Numbered from the stretch's first letter, positions 1-8,829 are shown. The stretch is 64,000 nt of DNA from Sphaerisporangium fuscum (GCF_018531465.1 NZ_JAHDTF010000017.1:124001-188000); one strand, 5' to 3'. The notes: generated from the letters alone by a model not told the origin. Program-made: numbers and translations.

Positions 1-312
1 GGGCTCGCCGACGACGCCGCCGAGCGGCTGCGCGGCCGCGAGCCGTCCCCGGCGCAGGTGTTCGACGATGCCCAGATGGAGCCCGACATCCAGGCCGCGC
101 TCGACTCCCTGCAGCCGGAGTTCCGCGCGGCGGTGGTCCTGTGCGACATCGAGGGCCTGTCCTATGAGGAGATCGCGGCGACGCTCGGCGTGAAGCTGGG
201 CACCGTCCGCAGCCGAATCCATCGCGGTCGTAGCCAGTTGCGGGAGGCGCTCGAGCACCGTGCGCCCCGTCGCGACGAACTCCCCCCGACCGTAACCAGG
301 GAGGGAGCATGA
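1..312 (+). CDS. sigE: ECF sigma factor SigE, C-terminal part (5' end outside window)
   Basis: About 103 C-terminal codons are present; the start lies off the left edge. They encode sigma-70 region 4: the helix [16 protein letters not shown] followed by the helix-turn-helix [20 protein letters not shown], which reads the -35 element. The frame is open from base 1 to the TGA at 310-312. The next gene starts inside this stop (ATGA overlap at 309), so the sigma factor and its anti-sigma factor are translationally coupled. Identity as SigE rests mainly on the following anti-sigma factor, htrA and tatB, the conserved order of the actinobacterial envelope-stress locus. Another ECF subgroup cannot be excluded from region 4 alone. 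Confidence 0.88.
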   Translation, partial: GLADDAAERLRGREPSPAQVFDDAQMEPDIQAALDSLQPEFRAAVVLCDIEGLSYEEIAATLGVKLGTVRSRIHRGRSQLREALEHRAPRRDELPPTVTREGA

Positions 313-836
313 GCCATCTCGGAGAGCGGGCCTCGGCGCTCGTCGACGGAGAGCTCGGCCACGCCGAGCGGGAACGCGCGCTGACGCATCTGACGTTCTG
401 CGCGGACTGCCGTGCCGAGCTCGACGCCATCCGGGCGCTGAAGAGCCGGCTTCGGTCACTCGATCCACCGGCCGTCCCGGCGGACCTCACGATGTCCCTG
501 CTGCGCATGGCGGAGCCGGGCGGTCCGGTTCCACCGCGGGTCCGGCCCTTTCCGAACCCGACTTATTCGCTGACCAGCGCTCCGGTCGACAACAGGCCGC
601 GCAGGCGCGGCGGGTTCACCGGGCCGGGACGCTCAGGCGGGCGCAGGGTGGGGTACGTCGCGGTCGGCGTCGCGTCGGCGGCGGTCGCCCTCGGCACACT
701 GTTCATGGTGGGCGGCGGCGACAGGCCGACCGCCCCGCCGGTAGAGATGTTCGCCAACCAGCACCGTACGGCCACCACCAGCCCGGCTGAGGAGGTCGCC
801 CCCGGCCGCGCCGGCTCGCCCGCCCGGCAGCCCTGA
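309..836 (+). CDS. rseA: Zinc-binding anti-sigma factor (RseA type), membrane-anchored
   Basis: 175 aa. The N-terminal anti-sigma domain carries the ZAS motif H-x3-C-x2-C (HLTFCADC, about residues 27-34), which binds zinc and clamps the partner ECF sigma factor. A Pro/Arg-rich linker follows, then a hydrophobic stretch at about 118-140 ([20 protein letters not shown]) that looks like a transmembrane helix, and a short polar tail. It overlaps the sigma factor gene by 4 nt. In mycobacteria the homologue holds SigE inactive until envelope stress triggers phosphorylation and proteolysis; that this one works the same way is inferred from family and position. Confidence 0.88.
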   Translation: MSHLGERASALVDGELGHAERERALTHLTFCADCRAELDAIRALKSRLRSLDPPAVPADLTMSLLRMAEPGGPVPPRVRPFPNPTYSLTSAPVDNRPRRRGGFTGPGRSGGRRVGYVAVGVASAAVALGTLFMVGGGDRPTAPPVEMFANQHRTATTSPAEEVAPGRAGSPARQP

Positions 837-866
837 GCGCCGGGCCGGTCACCGTCAGAGCGTCCA

Positions 867-943
867 GGCCTGTTTTCCGCACGAGCCCGAACTCCGCCGT
901 CGGACGCTGTCGGCGGTCGAGGGCGATGTGCGGAGAACGGGCC
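867..943. repeat. Palindromic element, copy A (77 bp)
   Basis: A 77-nt sequence bounded by 16-nt near-perfect inverted repeats: GGCCTGTTTTCCGCAC at 867-882, and at 928-943 the reverse complement of GGCCCGTTCTCCGCAC. The two mismatches would form G-U pairs. A second copy lies inverted at 3366-3448. The first 25 nt of copy A (867-891) match 3424-3448 exactly in reverse complement, and the middle is also similar. It fills much of the gap between the anti-sigma gene and htrA (837-1144), which holds no gene. It could be a MITE-like element or a structured regulatory or terminator unit. Confidence 0.85.
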
Positions 944-1144
944 CAGGCAGGGCGGGCAGGTCGTCCGTCCTCGCCGTGCCGAGGCTGGTCATCGCACCCG
1001 TGGGCTCACTGTCGTCCGTGCCGTCCGCCCCGCACCGGGCATACGATCGGATGGACCCCGCGGGTGCGGCTTACGGCGCTCGTATGCGGTCGGAGCGAGA
1101 ATCTGGCGTAGCCCACGTTGACTGGCCTCGGGAGTGAGCCTTCG

Positions 1145-2812
1145 ATGACCGACGAGAGACGTACCTTCGACGGCGGGGACGGGGCGACTCCCTCCCAGCA
1201 GTCCCAGGAGGGGGCGGCGTCGGAGTCCTCGGGCCCCTCCAGCGGCATGCGGGTCCGGCCCGAGTTCCTGCCGGCGTCCGACACCTGGCCCGCAGACGCG
1301 GCCGTCTCCGGTCCCGACGCCTTCACCGGGCCCAACCCCTTCGCGGCGGCCTCGGAGCCCTCTGGGGGCGACACGGGGCGTTTCCCGGCGGCCGACACGG
1401 CGCGCTCCCCGCAGGGCGACACCGCCCGCTTCGCCGCTCCCGGGCACGATCCTTTCAGCCCCGAGAGCACCGGCCCCATCCCGTGGGCGCGAGAGCAGTC
1501 CTACGCCCAGCAGCCGCCGTCCGGTGAGGCCTCCTCCGGCTGGGGCAACCCCGCCGGTGGACCGCTCCCGCCGACCCCGGGCGGCCCCTACGGCCCGCCC
1601 CCGCCGCGCAACGCCCTCGGCATGGGGCCCGGCTGGGCGCCCCCGCCCCCTCCCCGGTACGACGCGGGCGTCCCGGGCGCTCCTGGCGCGTCACGGCTGC
1701 CGAGGACCGGCGTGCTCGCCGTCCTCGCGGTCGTCATCGCCCTGGTCGCCTCGGCAGCCGGCAGCATCGGCACCTACCTGCTCACCCGGTCGGGGTCCGG
1801 CGTGGACCCCTCCTACAACCTCGGCACGCCGTCCGGCAGGATCGTCAACCGCGCCCCCGACTCGGTGGCGGGGGTCGCGGCGAAGGTCCTGCCCAGCGTG
1901 GTGTCGCTCGACGTGCGCGGCAACAGCGAGGCGGGCACCGGCTCCGGGTTCGTGATCAAGGGTGGTTACATCGTCACGAACAACCACGTGGTCGCCGCGG
2001 GTGCGGCCACCGGCAACATCAAGGTGACCTTCAACAACAAGAAGACCACTCCCGCCAAGATCGTCGGGCGTGACCCGAGCTCCGACATCGCGGTCGTCAA
2101 GCCCGACGCGAACTTCGGCGTCCCCGAGATCAACCTCGGTGACTCCGACAAGGTCGTGGTCGGCGACCCCGTGATCGCGATCGGTTCGCCCCTCGGGCTC
2201 ACCGGCACCGTGACCACCGGCATCGTGAGCTCGCTCAACCGTCCGGTGACCGCGGGCGGCGAGAGCGGCACCGAGTCGTCGTTCATCAACGCGATCCAGA
2301 CCGACGCGGCCATCAACCCCGGCAACTCCGGCGGCCCGCTCGTGAACGCCGCGGGCGAGGTGATCGGCGTCAACTCCGCCATCGCGACGCTCGGCAACGC
2401 CTCCTTCGGCGGCCAGAGCGGCAGCATCGGCCTGGGCTTCTCGATCCCGGTCAACCACGTCCGCCGGATCGCCGAGGAGCTCATCACGACCGGCTCGGCC
2501 AAGAAGTCCCGCATCGGCGTCAGCCTCGACCCCGACTACCAGGGCGAGGGCGTCCGCATCGCCAGCACGACGCAGCAGGGGCTGCAGCCGGTGGTCCCCG
2601 GCGGTCCGGCCGACAAGGCGGGCCTGAAGCCCGGGGACGTCATCCTCGAGCTCGACGGCTCACCTGTGAGCCAGCAGTCGGAGCTGATCGTCACGATCCG
2701 GAGCAAGGCCCCCGGTGACAAGGTCGTCATCAAGTACCGGCGCGGCAGCCAGGAGCGAACCACGACGGTGATCGTCGACGCGGTCGCGGTCCCGACGCCG
2801 CAGCCGTCTTGA
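1145..2812 (+). CDS. htrA: HtrA/DegP-like membrane serine protease with PDZ domain
   Basis: 555 aa from ATG 1145, chosen because GGGAG lies 10 nt upstream; an in-frame TTG at 1118 lacks this. Layout: long Pro/Gly-rich cytoplasmic N-terminus (about 1-185), one transmembrane helix (about 189-212), trypsin-like protease domain, then a C-terminal PDZ domain (about 455-545). The catalytic triad is visible: His281 (TNNHVV), Asp314 (SSDIAVV) and Ser395 (GNSGGPL). The family degrades or refolds misfolded exported proteins at the outer face of the membrane. Its place behind sigE and the anti-sigma factor matches the actinobacterial SigE stress regulon. It is followed by tatB after 121 nt. Confidence 0.95.
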   Translation: MTDERRTFDGGDGATPSQQSQEGAASESSGPSSGMRVRPEFLPASDTWPADAAVSGPDAFTGPNPFAAASEPSGGDTGRFPAADTARSPQGDTARFAAPGHDPFSPESTGPIPWAREQSYAQQPPSGEASSGWGNPAGGPLPPTPGGPYGPPPPRNALGMGPGWAPPPPPRYDAGVPGAPGASRLPRTGVLAVLAVVIALVASAAGSIGTYLLTRSGSGVDPSYNLGTPSGRIVNRAPDSVAGVAAKVLPSVVSLDVRGNSEAGTGSGFVIKGGYIVTNNHVVAAGAATGNIKVTFNNKKTTPAKIVGRDPSSDIAVVKPDANFGVPEINLGDSDKVVVGDPVIAIGSPLGLTGTVTTGIVSSLNRPVTAGGESGTESSFINAIQTDAAINPGNSGGPLVNAAGEVIGVNSAIATLGNASFGGQSGSIGLGFSIPVNHVRRIAEELITTGSAKKSRIGVSLDPDYQGEGVRIASTTQQGLQPVVPGGPADKAGLKPGDVILELDGSPVSQQSELIVTIRSKAPGDKVVIKYRRGSQERTTTVIVDAVAVPTPQPS

Positions 2813-2933
2813 TCGAACCCGCGCCCCGCCGCCTGTCCCCTTTGTCGAAGCTGGGCATTAGTCTGGGAGTAGCCAGGTCGCCGGTCGCACATGGCCCGCG
2901 GCGGGCATCGGCGTAGAGAGCGTAGGAGATCAC

Positions 2934-3296
2934 GTGTTCGGACTCGGCTGGCCTGAGGTCTTGGCACTCGTGGTGATCGCGCTGCTGGTGTTCGGTCCCG
3001 AGAAGCTGCCCCAGGCGGCCGCGCAGGCAGGCAAGACGCTGCGGCAGCTCCGGCAGATGGCCAACAACGCCAGGAACGACCTCCAGGAGAACCTCGGCCC
3101 GGAGTTCCGCAACTTCGACCCGGCCGACCTGCACCCCAAGAACTTCGTCAGGAAGCATCTGCTGCAGGATCTGGAAGACGACTGGAACCGCCCGGCCGTC
3201 GAACCGGACCACTCCTCCTACAGCGACCCTCTCACGCCGGCGCACGACGAGCTCGGCTACGGCGAGATCCCGCCGTACGACCACGAGGCGACCTGA
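2934..3296 (+). CDS. tatB: Sec-independent (Tat) translocase protein TatB
   Basis: 120 aa from GTG 2934, with AGGAG about 8 nt upstream. The N-terminus is a short transmembrane helix (WPEVLALVVIALLVFGPEKL) with the TatA/B hinge FGPEKLP. An amphipathic helix follows (AAAQAGKTLRQLRQMANNAR), then a charged acidic tail. TatB is part of the TatBC receptor that recognises twin-arginine signal peptides of folded exported proteins. The conserved Glu after the N-terminal Gly/Trp segment and the longer tail favour TatB over TatA, as does the conserved position after htrA. Transcription probably ends at the hairpin at 3312-3345. Confidence 0.92.
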   Translation: MFGLGWPEVLALVVIALLVFGPEKLPQAAAQAGKTLRQLRQMANNARNDLQENLGPEFRNFDPADLHPKNFVRKHLLQDLEDDWNRPAVEPDHSSYSDPLTPAHDELGYGEIPPYDHEAT

Positions 3297-3311
3297 CGTC
3301 AGAAGCATGCG

Positions 3312-3345
3312 AAAGGGGGCCGATCCCGACGGATCGGCCCCCTTT
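3312..3345. terminator. Strong hairpin terminator between tatB and mrp
   Basis: Perfect 15-bp stem: AAAGGGGGCCGATCC at 3312-3326, loop CGAC, and GGATCGGCCCCCTTT at 3331-3345. The A and T ends make it an intrinsic terminator on either strand, as expected between the convergent genes tatB and mrp. Confidence 0.93.
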
Positions 3346-3365
3346 GCGTGGAACGGGCTCCCCGA

Positions 3366-3448
3366 GGCCCATTTTCCGCACATCGCCCTACCGACGATCG
3401 TGTATAGCGTCCGACCAGGGAGATTCGGGCTCGTGCGGAAAACAGGCC
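3366..3448. repeat. Palindromic element, copy B (83 bp), inverted relative to copy A
   Basis: Bounded by GGCCCATTTTCCGCAC at 3366-3381 and, at 3433-3448, the reverse complement of GGCCTGTTTTCCGCAC. It is the reverse-orientation partner of 867-943. Besides the exact 25-nt match, core words such as GTCGGACGCT and AGGGCGATGTGCGGA are shared. It sits between the tatB/mrp terminator and the 3' end of mrp. No target-site duplication is obvious. Confidence 0.85.
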
Positions 3449-3453
3449 GAGGC

Positions 3454-4593
3454 TCAGCGACCGGCCGGGGAGAGGCCGAGCTGCAGGCCCTTGATGCTGC
3501 CGGACTTCTTGCTCAGACCGGCCGCGATGCGGCGCAGCTCGCTCGCGGCGGGCGAGTCGGGGTCGGTGAGCACCAGCGGCTTGCCGTTGTCGCCGCCCTC
3601 GCGCAGGCGCAGGTCGATCGGGACCTGGCCGAGCAGCGGGACGCGGGCGCCGAGCACGCGGGTCAGGCCGTCGGCGACCGCCTGGCCGCCGCCCTCGCCG
3701 AAGACCGCGATGCGCTCGTCGCAGTGGGGGCAGGGCAGCCACGCCATGTTCTCGATGACGCCGGCGATCTGCTGGTGGGTCTGGGTGGCGATGGACCCGG
3801 CACGCTCGGCCACCTCGGCGGCGGCCTGCTGCGGGGTGGTCACGACCAGGATCTCGGCGCCCGGCATGCGCTGGGCGACCGAGATGGCGATGTCGCCGGT
3901 GCCCGGCGGGAGGTCCATGAGGAGGACGTCGAGGTCGCCCCAGTAGACGTCGGCGAGGAACTGGTGCAGCGCGCGGTCGAGCATGGGGCCGCGCCACACC
4001 ACCGGGTCATTGCCCGGGGGCTTGAACATGCCCACCGAGATCACCTTGATGTCATGCGCGACCGGCGGCATGATCATGTCTTCGACCTTGGTGGGACGCT
4101 CGCTCACCCCGAGCATGCGGGGCACGGAGTGGCCGTAGATGTCGGCGTCGACCACGCCCACCTTCAGGCCGGAGGAGGCCATCGCCGCGGCCAGGTTGAC
4201 GGTGACCGACGACTTGCCGACCCCGCCCTTGCCACTTGCGACCGCGAAGACGCGGGTCAGCGAGCCCGGCTTGGCGAACGGGATCTCCTTCTCGGGCCCG
4301 CGGTTGCCGCGGAGCCTGGTCTGCAGGGCCTTGCGCTGCTCGGCGCTCATGACGTCGAGCTCGACCCGGACACCGGTGACGCCCTCGACCTTGGAGACGG
4401 CCGCGGTGACGTCGCGGGTGATGGTGTCGCGCATGGGGCAGCCCGCGACGGTCAAGTAGACGCCGACCCGAACCACCCCGTCGGGGGAGATATCGACGCT
4501 CTTGACCATGTCAAGGTCGGTGATCGGCCGGCGGATCTCGGGGTCGTTGACCGTCGCGAGGGCGGCCGTCACCTGTTCTGGGGTGGGTGCCAT
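3454..4593 (-). CDS. mrp: Mrp/ApbC-family iron-sulfur cluster carrier ATPase
   Basis: 379 aa from ATG 4593. The N-terminal DUF59/MIP18-like domain (about 1-90) contains the conserved GCPMRDTI with its Cys. A deviant Walker A P-loop, GKGGVGKS, lies at 121-128, and a CxxC pair (CPHC) near residue 280 is the usual Fe-S ligand. This is the complete bacterial Mrp layout. The family binds and transfers [4Fe-4S] clusters to apo-proteins in the cytoplasm, with ATP hydrolysis by the ParA-like domain. It is monocistronic here, with tatB convergent and a MarR gene divergent; mrp lies in the same neighbourhood in mycobacteria. Confidence 0.93.
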   Translation of the reverse strand: MAPTPEQVTAALATVNDPEIRRPITDLDMVKSVDISPDGVVRVGVYLTVAGCPMRDTITRDVTAAVSKVEGVTGVRVELDVMSAEQRKALQTRLRGNRGPEKEIPFAKPGSLTRVFAVASGKGGVGKSSVTVNLAAAMASSGLKVGVVDADIYGHSVPRMLGVSERPTKVEDMIMPPVAHDIKVISVGMFKPPGNDPVVWRGPMLDRALHQFLADVYWGDLDVLLMDLPPGTGDIAISVAQRMPGAEILVVTTPQQAAAEVAERAGSIATQTHQQIAGVIENMAWLPCPHCDERIAVFGEGGGQAVADGLTRVLGARVPLLGQVPIDLRLREGGDNGKPLVLTDPDSPAASELRRIAAGLSKKSGSIKGLQLGLSPAGR

Positions 4594-4705
4594 GGATCCA
4601 TGCTACGAACCCAGCGCCGATCCTACGAATCCCGGCCCTGGTCTGGACACCAAGAGCTGCTAATGGGGAGGTGTGTGGCGGTATGCAACCTTCTAGGATG
4701 ACCGC

Positions 4706-5164
4706 GTGACGTCCATGACGGCGGAGATCACGCCGCAGCAGCTCATCGTCTGGCGCATGTTGCAGCGGGCTCAGGTGCGGATAACCCGGAGCCTCGAAAC
4801 CGAGCTGCTGAGCAGCCACGATCTCGCCCCGGCGGCGTACGACGTGCTGCTGCAGCTGTCGGAGGCCCCCGGGCGGCGGCTGCGCATGAACGACCTGGCC
4901 GACCGGGTGCTGCTGTCGCGCAGCGGGCTGACCCGCCTCATCGACCGCCTCCAGCGCGACCGGCTCGTCCAGCGGGAGGCCTGCACCAGCGACGCCCGCG
5001 GCCTGTTCGCGGTGCTGACCAAGGCCGGCGAGGACCGGCTCGCCGAGGCCACGCCCACCTACCTGCGGGCCGTCCGGGGACGCTTCCTCGACCTGCTCGA
5101 CGAGGAGGAACTGCGGCAGTGCTCGGCCATCCTCGCCAAGCTCCTGCCGGAGCCTCCGCTGTAG
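4706..5164 (+). CDS. MarR-family transcriptional regulator
   Basis: 152 aa from GTG 4706; ATG 4715 is an alternative. A winged helix-turn-helix runs through the middle (MNDLADRVLLSRSGLTRLID), followed by the wing (RDARG-type, here CTSDARGLFAVLTKAGEDRL). Flanking helices form the dimerisation region. MarR proteins are dimeric repressors or activators released by small phenolic or oxidising ligands. It reads away from mrp with about 110 nt between the starts, so it could control mrp or itself. Its real targets and ligand cannot be read from the sequence. Confidence 0.9.
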   Translation: MTSMTAEITPQQLIVWRMLQRAQVRITRSLETELLSSHDLAPAAYDVLLQLSEAPGRRLRMNDLADRVLLSRSGLTRLIDRLQRDRLVQREACTSDARGLFAVLTKAGEDRLAEATPTYLRAVRGRFLDLLDEEELRQCSAILAKLLPEPPL

Positions 5165-5176
5165 CGCCTCGGGCAT

Positions 5177-5698
5177 TCAGGCATGGGGCTCCTCTCCCAT
5201 ATCCGCGTGGGGACGCCCGGAGACGTCCCCTTCACCGGAGGGTTCGCGGATCTCCTCCAGCAGGTGCTCCAGCTCGCCTCTGATGTAGTCGCGCGTCGCC
5301 AGCTCGCCCAGGGCGAGCCGTAGTCCGGCGATCTCCCTGGTGAGGTACTCGACCTCGGCCTGGTTGCGCTCGCCCGCCAGGCGGTCCTGCTCGCTCTGCA
5401 CCCGGTCGCGGTCGGCCTGGCGGTTCTGCGCCAGCAGGATCAGCGGGGCGGCGTACGACGCCTGGATCGACAGGATCAGCGTGAGGAAGATGAACGGGTA
5501 GGGATCGAAGGCCAGCTTCGAGGGGACCCAGAGGTTCCACGTGACCCAGACCGTGATGAACACCGTCAGATAGACGAGGAACCGGGCCGTGCCGAGGAAG
5601 CGGGCGATCCGTTCCGACAGCCGTCCGAACGCCTCCGGGTCGTAGTGGGGGCGGATGGTGCGGCGGAGCTCGCGGGGCTGGTCCAGCCGGTTGACCAT
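5177..5698 (-). CDS. DUF1003 family membrane protein
   Basis: 173 aa from ATG 5698, which overlaps the upstream stop as TGATG; a GTG at 5701 is also possible. Two hydrophobic helices (FLVYLTVFITVWVTWNLWV and PFIFLTLILSIQASYAAPLI) are followed by the DUF1003 signature LAQNRQADRDR. A long charged coiled-coil-like C-terminus follows, with EVEYLTREIAGLRLALGELA. The function of the family is unknown. It is co-transcribed with the PRC/MgtE-N/CBS gene, a pairing also seen in mycobacteria (from memory), which suggests a joint role in ion or envelope homeostasis. Confidence 0.88.
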   Translation of the reverse strand: MVNRLDQPRELRRTIRPHYDPEAFGRLSERIARFLGTARFLVYLTVFITVWVTWNLWVPSKLAFDPYPFIFLTLILSIQASYAAPLILLAQNRQADRDRVQSEQDRLAGERNQAEVEYLTREIAGLRLALGELATRDYIRGELEHLLEEIREPSGEGDVSGRPHADMGEEPHA

Positions 5699-7062
5699 CA
5701 CCGGTCACTCCGGCGATCCGCCTCCGTGCCCGAAGGCGTGTGGTGCGGCTCCGCACGCGGGCCGGTGTCCTGCTGTGCGTCCGGCACGGGGCCGCGGGCG
5801 GTGTGGCGATCCGCGTCCGGGGCGCCGTTGCCGGGGAGCTGCTCGTCACGCTCGCGCCAGTCAGGAGGCAGCAGGTGGTCGAGCACGTCGTCCACCGTGA
5901 CCGCGCCCACCAGCCGCCCCAGTTCGTCCACCACGGGGGCCGCCACGAGGTTGTAGGTGGCGAAATAGGAGGTCACCGCGGGCAGCGGCAGTTCGGGACG
6001 GATCGGGTCGACGCTGCTGTCGATCGTCCCGCCGAGCAGCGAGGACGGCGGGTCGCGCAGCAACCGCTGGAAGTGCGCCACCCCGAGATATTTGCCCGTC
6101 GGCGTCTCGATCGGTGGCCGGGTGACGTACACCTGGGCGGCCACGGCGGGGGTACGGTCCTGGCGGCGGATCTCGGCGAGCGCCTCGGCGACCGTCGCGT
6201 GGGGTGGGAGCACCACGGGCTCGCTGGTCATCATGCCGCCGGCGGTGTTCTCCGCGTAGGTCAGCAGGCGCCGCACCGGCGCGGCCTCGCGCGGCTCCAT
6301 GCGGCGGAGCAGCGCCTCCGCCTGCGTGGGCGGGAGGTCCTGGAGCAGGTCGGCGGCGTCGTCGGGGTCCATGGCCGCGAGCACGTCCGACGCCCGCTCG
6401 GCGTCCAGGCGGCTCAGGATGCCGATCTGGTCGCGTTCGGGCAGTTCCTCCAGCACGTCGGCGAGCCGCTCGTCGTCCAGGGCCGCGGCCACCTCCGACC
6501 GCCGCTTGGCGGGCAGGTGGCGCAGGGCGTTGGCGAGATCGGCGGGGCGCGTCTCCTCGAAGGCGGCCAGGAGGTTGGCCGCGTCCTGGTCCCCCTGGAC
6601 GACACCGAAACCGGTCACGTCCTGCCAGTCGACCACGAGCGTCTCGCCGCGGCGGCGCCGCAGCCCCCGGCCGACGCCGGCGCGCCGCACGGCGACCTTG
6701 GTGACGAGCCATTCGCCGGTCCTGGTCTGCTCCATGGCGAGGTCCAGCACGGTGACCTTCTCGCCGTCGACCTCGACCCTCAGGTCGAGCAGCTCCCCGA
6801 TGGCGAGGGACTCGGTGGCGTGCTTCTCGAAGCGGCGCAGGTTGATCGTGCCGGTGAAGATCACCGCGTCGGCCTCGATGTTGCGGACGCGGGTGATGGG
6901 CAGGAACACCCGGCGGCGCGGCTGCACTTCGACGACGAGGCCGTGCACGCGAGGGGCGTCGTTGGGGCGCAGGGCCACCACGACGTCCCGGACCCGCCCG
7001 ATCTGGTCCCCGGCGGGATCGAACACCGGGGTTCCGGCGAGCCGGGCGACGAAGATCCTCAC
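5698..7062 (-). CDS. PRC-barrel / MgtE-N / CBS-pair cytoplasmic protein
   Basis: 454 aa from ATG 7062. The domain order is readable: PRC-barrel repeats in about residues 1-150 (FVARLAGTPVFDPAGDQIGR), an MgtE intracellular N domain of helical repeats (about 165-290, with ERDQIGILSRL and DPDDAADLLQDLPP), and a CBS pair (about 290-425, ending PVVDELGRLVGAVTVDDVLD). The transmembrane Mg2+ channel domain of true MgtE is missing, so it is not itself a transporter. It may sense Mg2+ or nucleotides and act through the DUF1003 membrane protein encoded directly downstream; that partnership is inference. Confidence 0.88.
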   Translation of the reverse strand: MRIFVARLAGTPVFDPAGDQIGRVRDVVVALRPNDAPRVHGLVVEVQPRRRVFLPITRVRNIEADAVIFTGTINLRRFEKHATESLAIGELLDLRVEVDGEKVTVLDLAMEQTRTGEWLVTKVAVRRAGVGRGLRRRRGETLVVDWQDVTGFGVVQGDQDAANLLAAFEETRPADLANALRHLPAKRRSEVAAALDDERLADVLEELPERDQIGILSRLDAERASDVLAAMDPDDAADLLQDLPPTQAEALLRRMEPREAAPVRRLLTYAENTAGGMMTSEPVVLPPHATVAEALAEIRRQDRTPAVAAQVYVTRPPIETPTGKYLGVAHFQRLLRDPPSSLLGGTIDSSVDPIRPELPLPAVTSYFATYNLVAAPVVDELGRLVGAVTVDDVLDHLLPPDWRERDEQLPGNGAPDADRHTARGPVPDAQQDTGPRAEPHHTPSGTEADRRSDR

Positions 7063-7204
7063 TACCGCAGATTACGAGGTCAGCGCTGGTGACTCGCGCC
7101 CGGCCCCCTTAAAAGCCGTCTCAACGTACGGTCGCGCCTTGAAGAGGTCGAAAGCCGTATGACAGGATCAAAATCGCTTAACGCTAATTACAGGATGGTG
7201 GCGT

Positions 7205-8164
7205 ATGAGAGGCTCGGCGCTGGCGATCGCGGTCGTGTCGTCGTTGTGCTTCGGATTCTCCGGACCGATGGCGAAGATCGTCGGAGCGGGCGGGCTGACC
7301 CCCCTGCAGGCCGTGTGGGTACGGATGGCGGGCGCCGCCGTGCTCCTGGTGACGATCCTGGCCGTCTTCCGGCCGAAGGCCCTGCGCGTCCCGAAGAACA
7401 AGATCGGGTTCTTCGCCGCGTACGGCCTGATCGCCGTCGCCGCCGTCCAGGCGCTGTTCTTCGTCGCCATCACCCGGCTGCCGGTCGGAGTGGTGCTCCT
7501 GCTGGAGTACACCTCGCCGGTGCTGGTCGTGCTGTGGGTGCGGTTCGTCAGGCGGCTGCGGCTGCCGCGCTCGGCGTACCTGGGCGCGCTGATCGTGCTG
7601 GTCGGGCTCGCCGTCGTCGTCGAGGTGTGGCAGGGGATGGCGCTGGACGGCCTCGGGCTGGTGCTCGGGCTCATCGCCTCGTCCTGCTGCGCCGGGTACT
7701 TCCTGATGAGCGACGGCTTCGGCGACGACATCGACCCGCTCGGGCTGATCGCCTGGGGCCTCGCCGGGGCCGCGGTGGTGCTCGCCGCGATCTGCCGGCC
7801 GTGGGAGATCCCCTGGGACGTCTTCGGCACCGCCGTCAACGTCGGCGGCCGTACGATCCCGGTGGCCCTGGCCGCGTTCTGGCTGGTCGGCGTCGCCACC
7901 GTGCTGGCGTACATCACCGGCGTGATCGCCGTACGCCGCCTGTCGGCCGCCGTCGGAGCCACCGTGTCGTCCCTGGAGGTCGTCGCGGGGGCGCTCATCG
8001 CCTGGGTGCTGCTGGGGGAGCGGCTCGGGGTGGCGCAGATGATCGGCGGCGGCATCGTCCTGGCCGGCGCGCTCCTGGCCCAGACGGCCACAGCGGCCGC
8101 CGGCCGCGCCCCCGACACCCCTGCACCGGAACCGGCGAGCAGCCCGGAACCCTCAGCCGTCTGA
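7205..8164 (+). CDS. EamA/RhaT-type DMT-family transporter
   Basis: 319 aa from ATG 7205. Ten hydrophobic segments in two halves form the EamA repeats. The first half has PLQAVWVRMAGAAVLL and the second AAVGATVSSLEVVAGALIAW, followed by LLGERLGVAQMIGGGIVLAG, the usual end of the second EamA domain. The family exports small metabolites such as amino acids or purine ribosides at the inner membrane; the substrate here is unknown. A Pro/Ala-rich tail of about 20 residues follows. Its last 12 nt overlap the convergent nitroreductase-like gene. Confidence 0.92.
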   Translation: MRGSALAIAVVSSLCFGFSGPMAKIVGAGGLTPLQAVWVRMAGAAVLLVTILAVFRPKALRVPKNKIGFFAAYGLIAVAAVQALFFVAITRLPVGVVLLLEYTSPVLVVLWVRFVRRLRLPRSAYLGALIVLVGLAVVVEVWQGMALDGLGLVLGLIASSCCAGYFLMSDGFGDDIDPLGLIAWGLAGAAVVLAAICRPWEIPWDVFGTAVNVGGRTIPVALAAFWLVGVATVLAYITGVIAVRRLSAAVGATVSSLEVVAGALIAWVLLGERLGVAQMIGGGIVLAGALLAQTATAAAGRAPDTPAPEPASSPEPSAV

Positions 8165-8635
8165 ACCGAGCCGGTTCGGGCGTCCCGGGGAGATCTCCGT
8201 CAACCTGAACACTGGGGTCAGGCGGTGCCTTCTCACTTCGAAGCGTTCGACGAGGGGGAGGCGGGCGAGAAGACGTCTCAGTGTCTCGGCCCGCTGCTCC
8301 TCGCTGTCCAGGCGTGAGACCTCGACCTCGAACGACCGGTCATGATCGATCTCCACGGTGACGATGTCGGTAGGTTCCGAATCGAACAGGTCTCCCACCC
8401 AGACGGGCTGCTCGGCCGCGTGACCGTCCATGAGAAGGACGTAGGTGTCGCCGTCCGGGATATATGTGACCCAGACGGTGCACAGCTCCGGCGTCCGCCG
8501 CCCGATCACCGTGAGAGCCAGCGCGGGTAGCCCCCCGAAGCGGTACGGCAGGAAACGCCCTCTGGTGCTGTGAAAGACCATCAGGTTGACCCCCTCGAGC
8601 AGGCGAACCAGTGCCGCGTCGAGAAGAGCGCCCAT
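8153..8635 (-). CDS. Divergent Ddn-like (deazaflavin-dependent nitroreductase fold) protein
   Basis: 160 aa from ATG 8635, chosen for GAGGT 7 nt upstream. The central part resembles the F420-dependent Ddn split-barrel family: a hydrophobic strand ending in a T-x-GRR turn (ALTVIGRRTPEL), a V-x-Y-x-x-DGD-x-YVLLMDG strand pair, and a P-x-W motif (EQPVWVGDL). The residues normally contacting F420 are poorly conserved, and the C-terminal 60 residues are acidic and atypical, so cofactor binding is doubtful. Downstream of it (by coordinates 8830-9462) lie two decayed genes on the same strand, so it may be the last intact member of an older operon. Family assignment is moderate. Confidence 0.6.
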   Translation of the reverse strand: MGALLDAALVRLLEGVNLMVFHSTRGRFLPYRFGGLPALALTVIGRRTPELCTVWVTYIPDGDTYVLLMDGHAAEQPVWVGDLFDSEPTDIVTVEIDHDRSFEVEVSRLDSEEQRAETLRRLLARLPLVERFEVRRHRLTPVFRLTEISPGRPNRLGSDG

Positions 8636-8829
8636 GGCGTACCTCGTATTCGTGTTCGTCGTGCTCTCTCGCGGGAAGCAAGCGGCTTTGCCGGGAATCG
8701 TGGCGCCGAAAGGTATGGATGCCCACCCGTTCCACGGTTCCCTGCTGAGACGTGGCCGCCCACCCGGACGGTGCCCTACGGGACCGGTGGGGGTGCGGCC
8801 TGCTCGGGAAGGGAGGGGAGCGGTCCCCG

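Noticed and set aside
3307-4701. Plus-strand open frame across the terminator and mrp
   Set aside because: It runs through a strong terminator and is antisense to mrp; no domain.
5740-7092. Plus-strand 450-codon frame
   Set aside because: Antisense to the PRC/MgtE-N/CBS gene.
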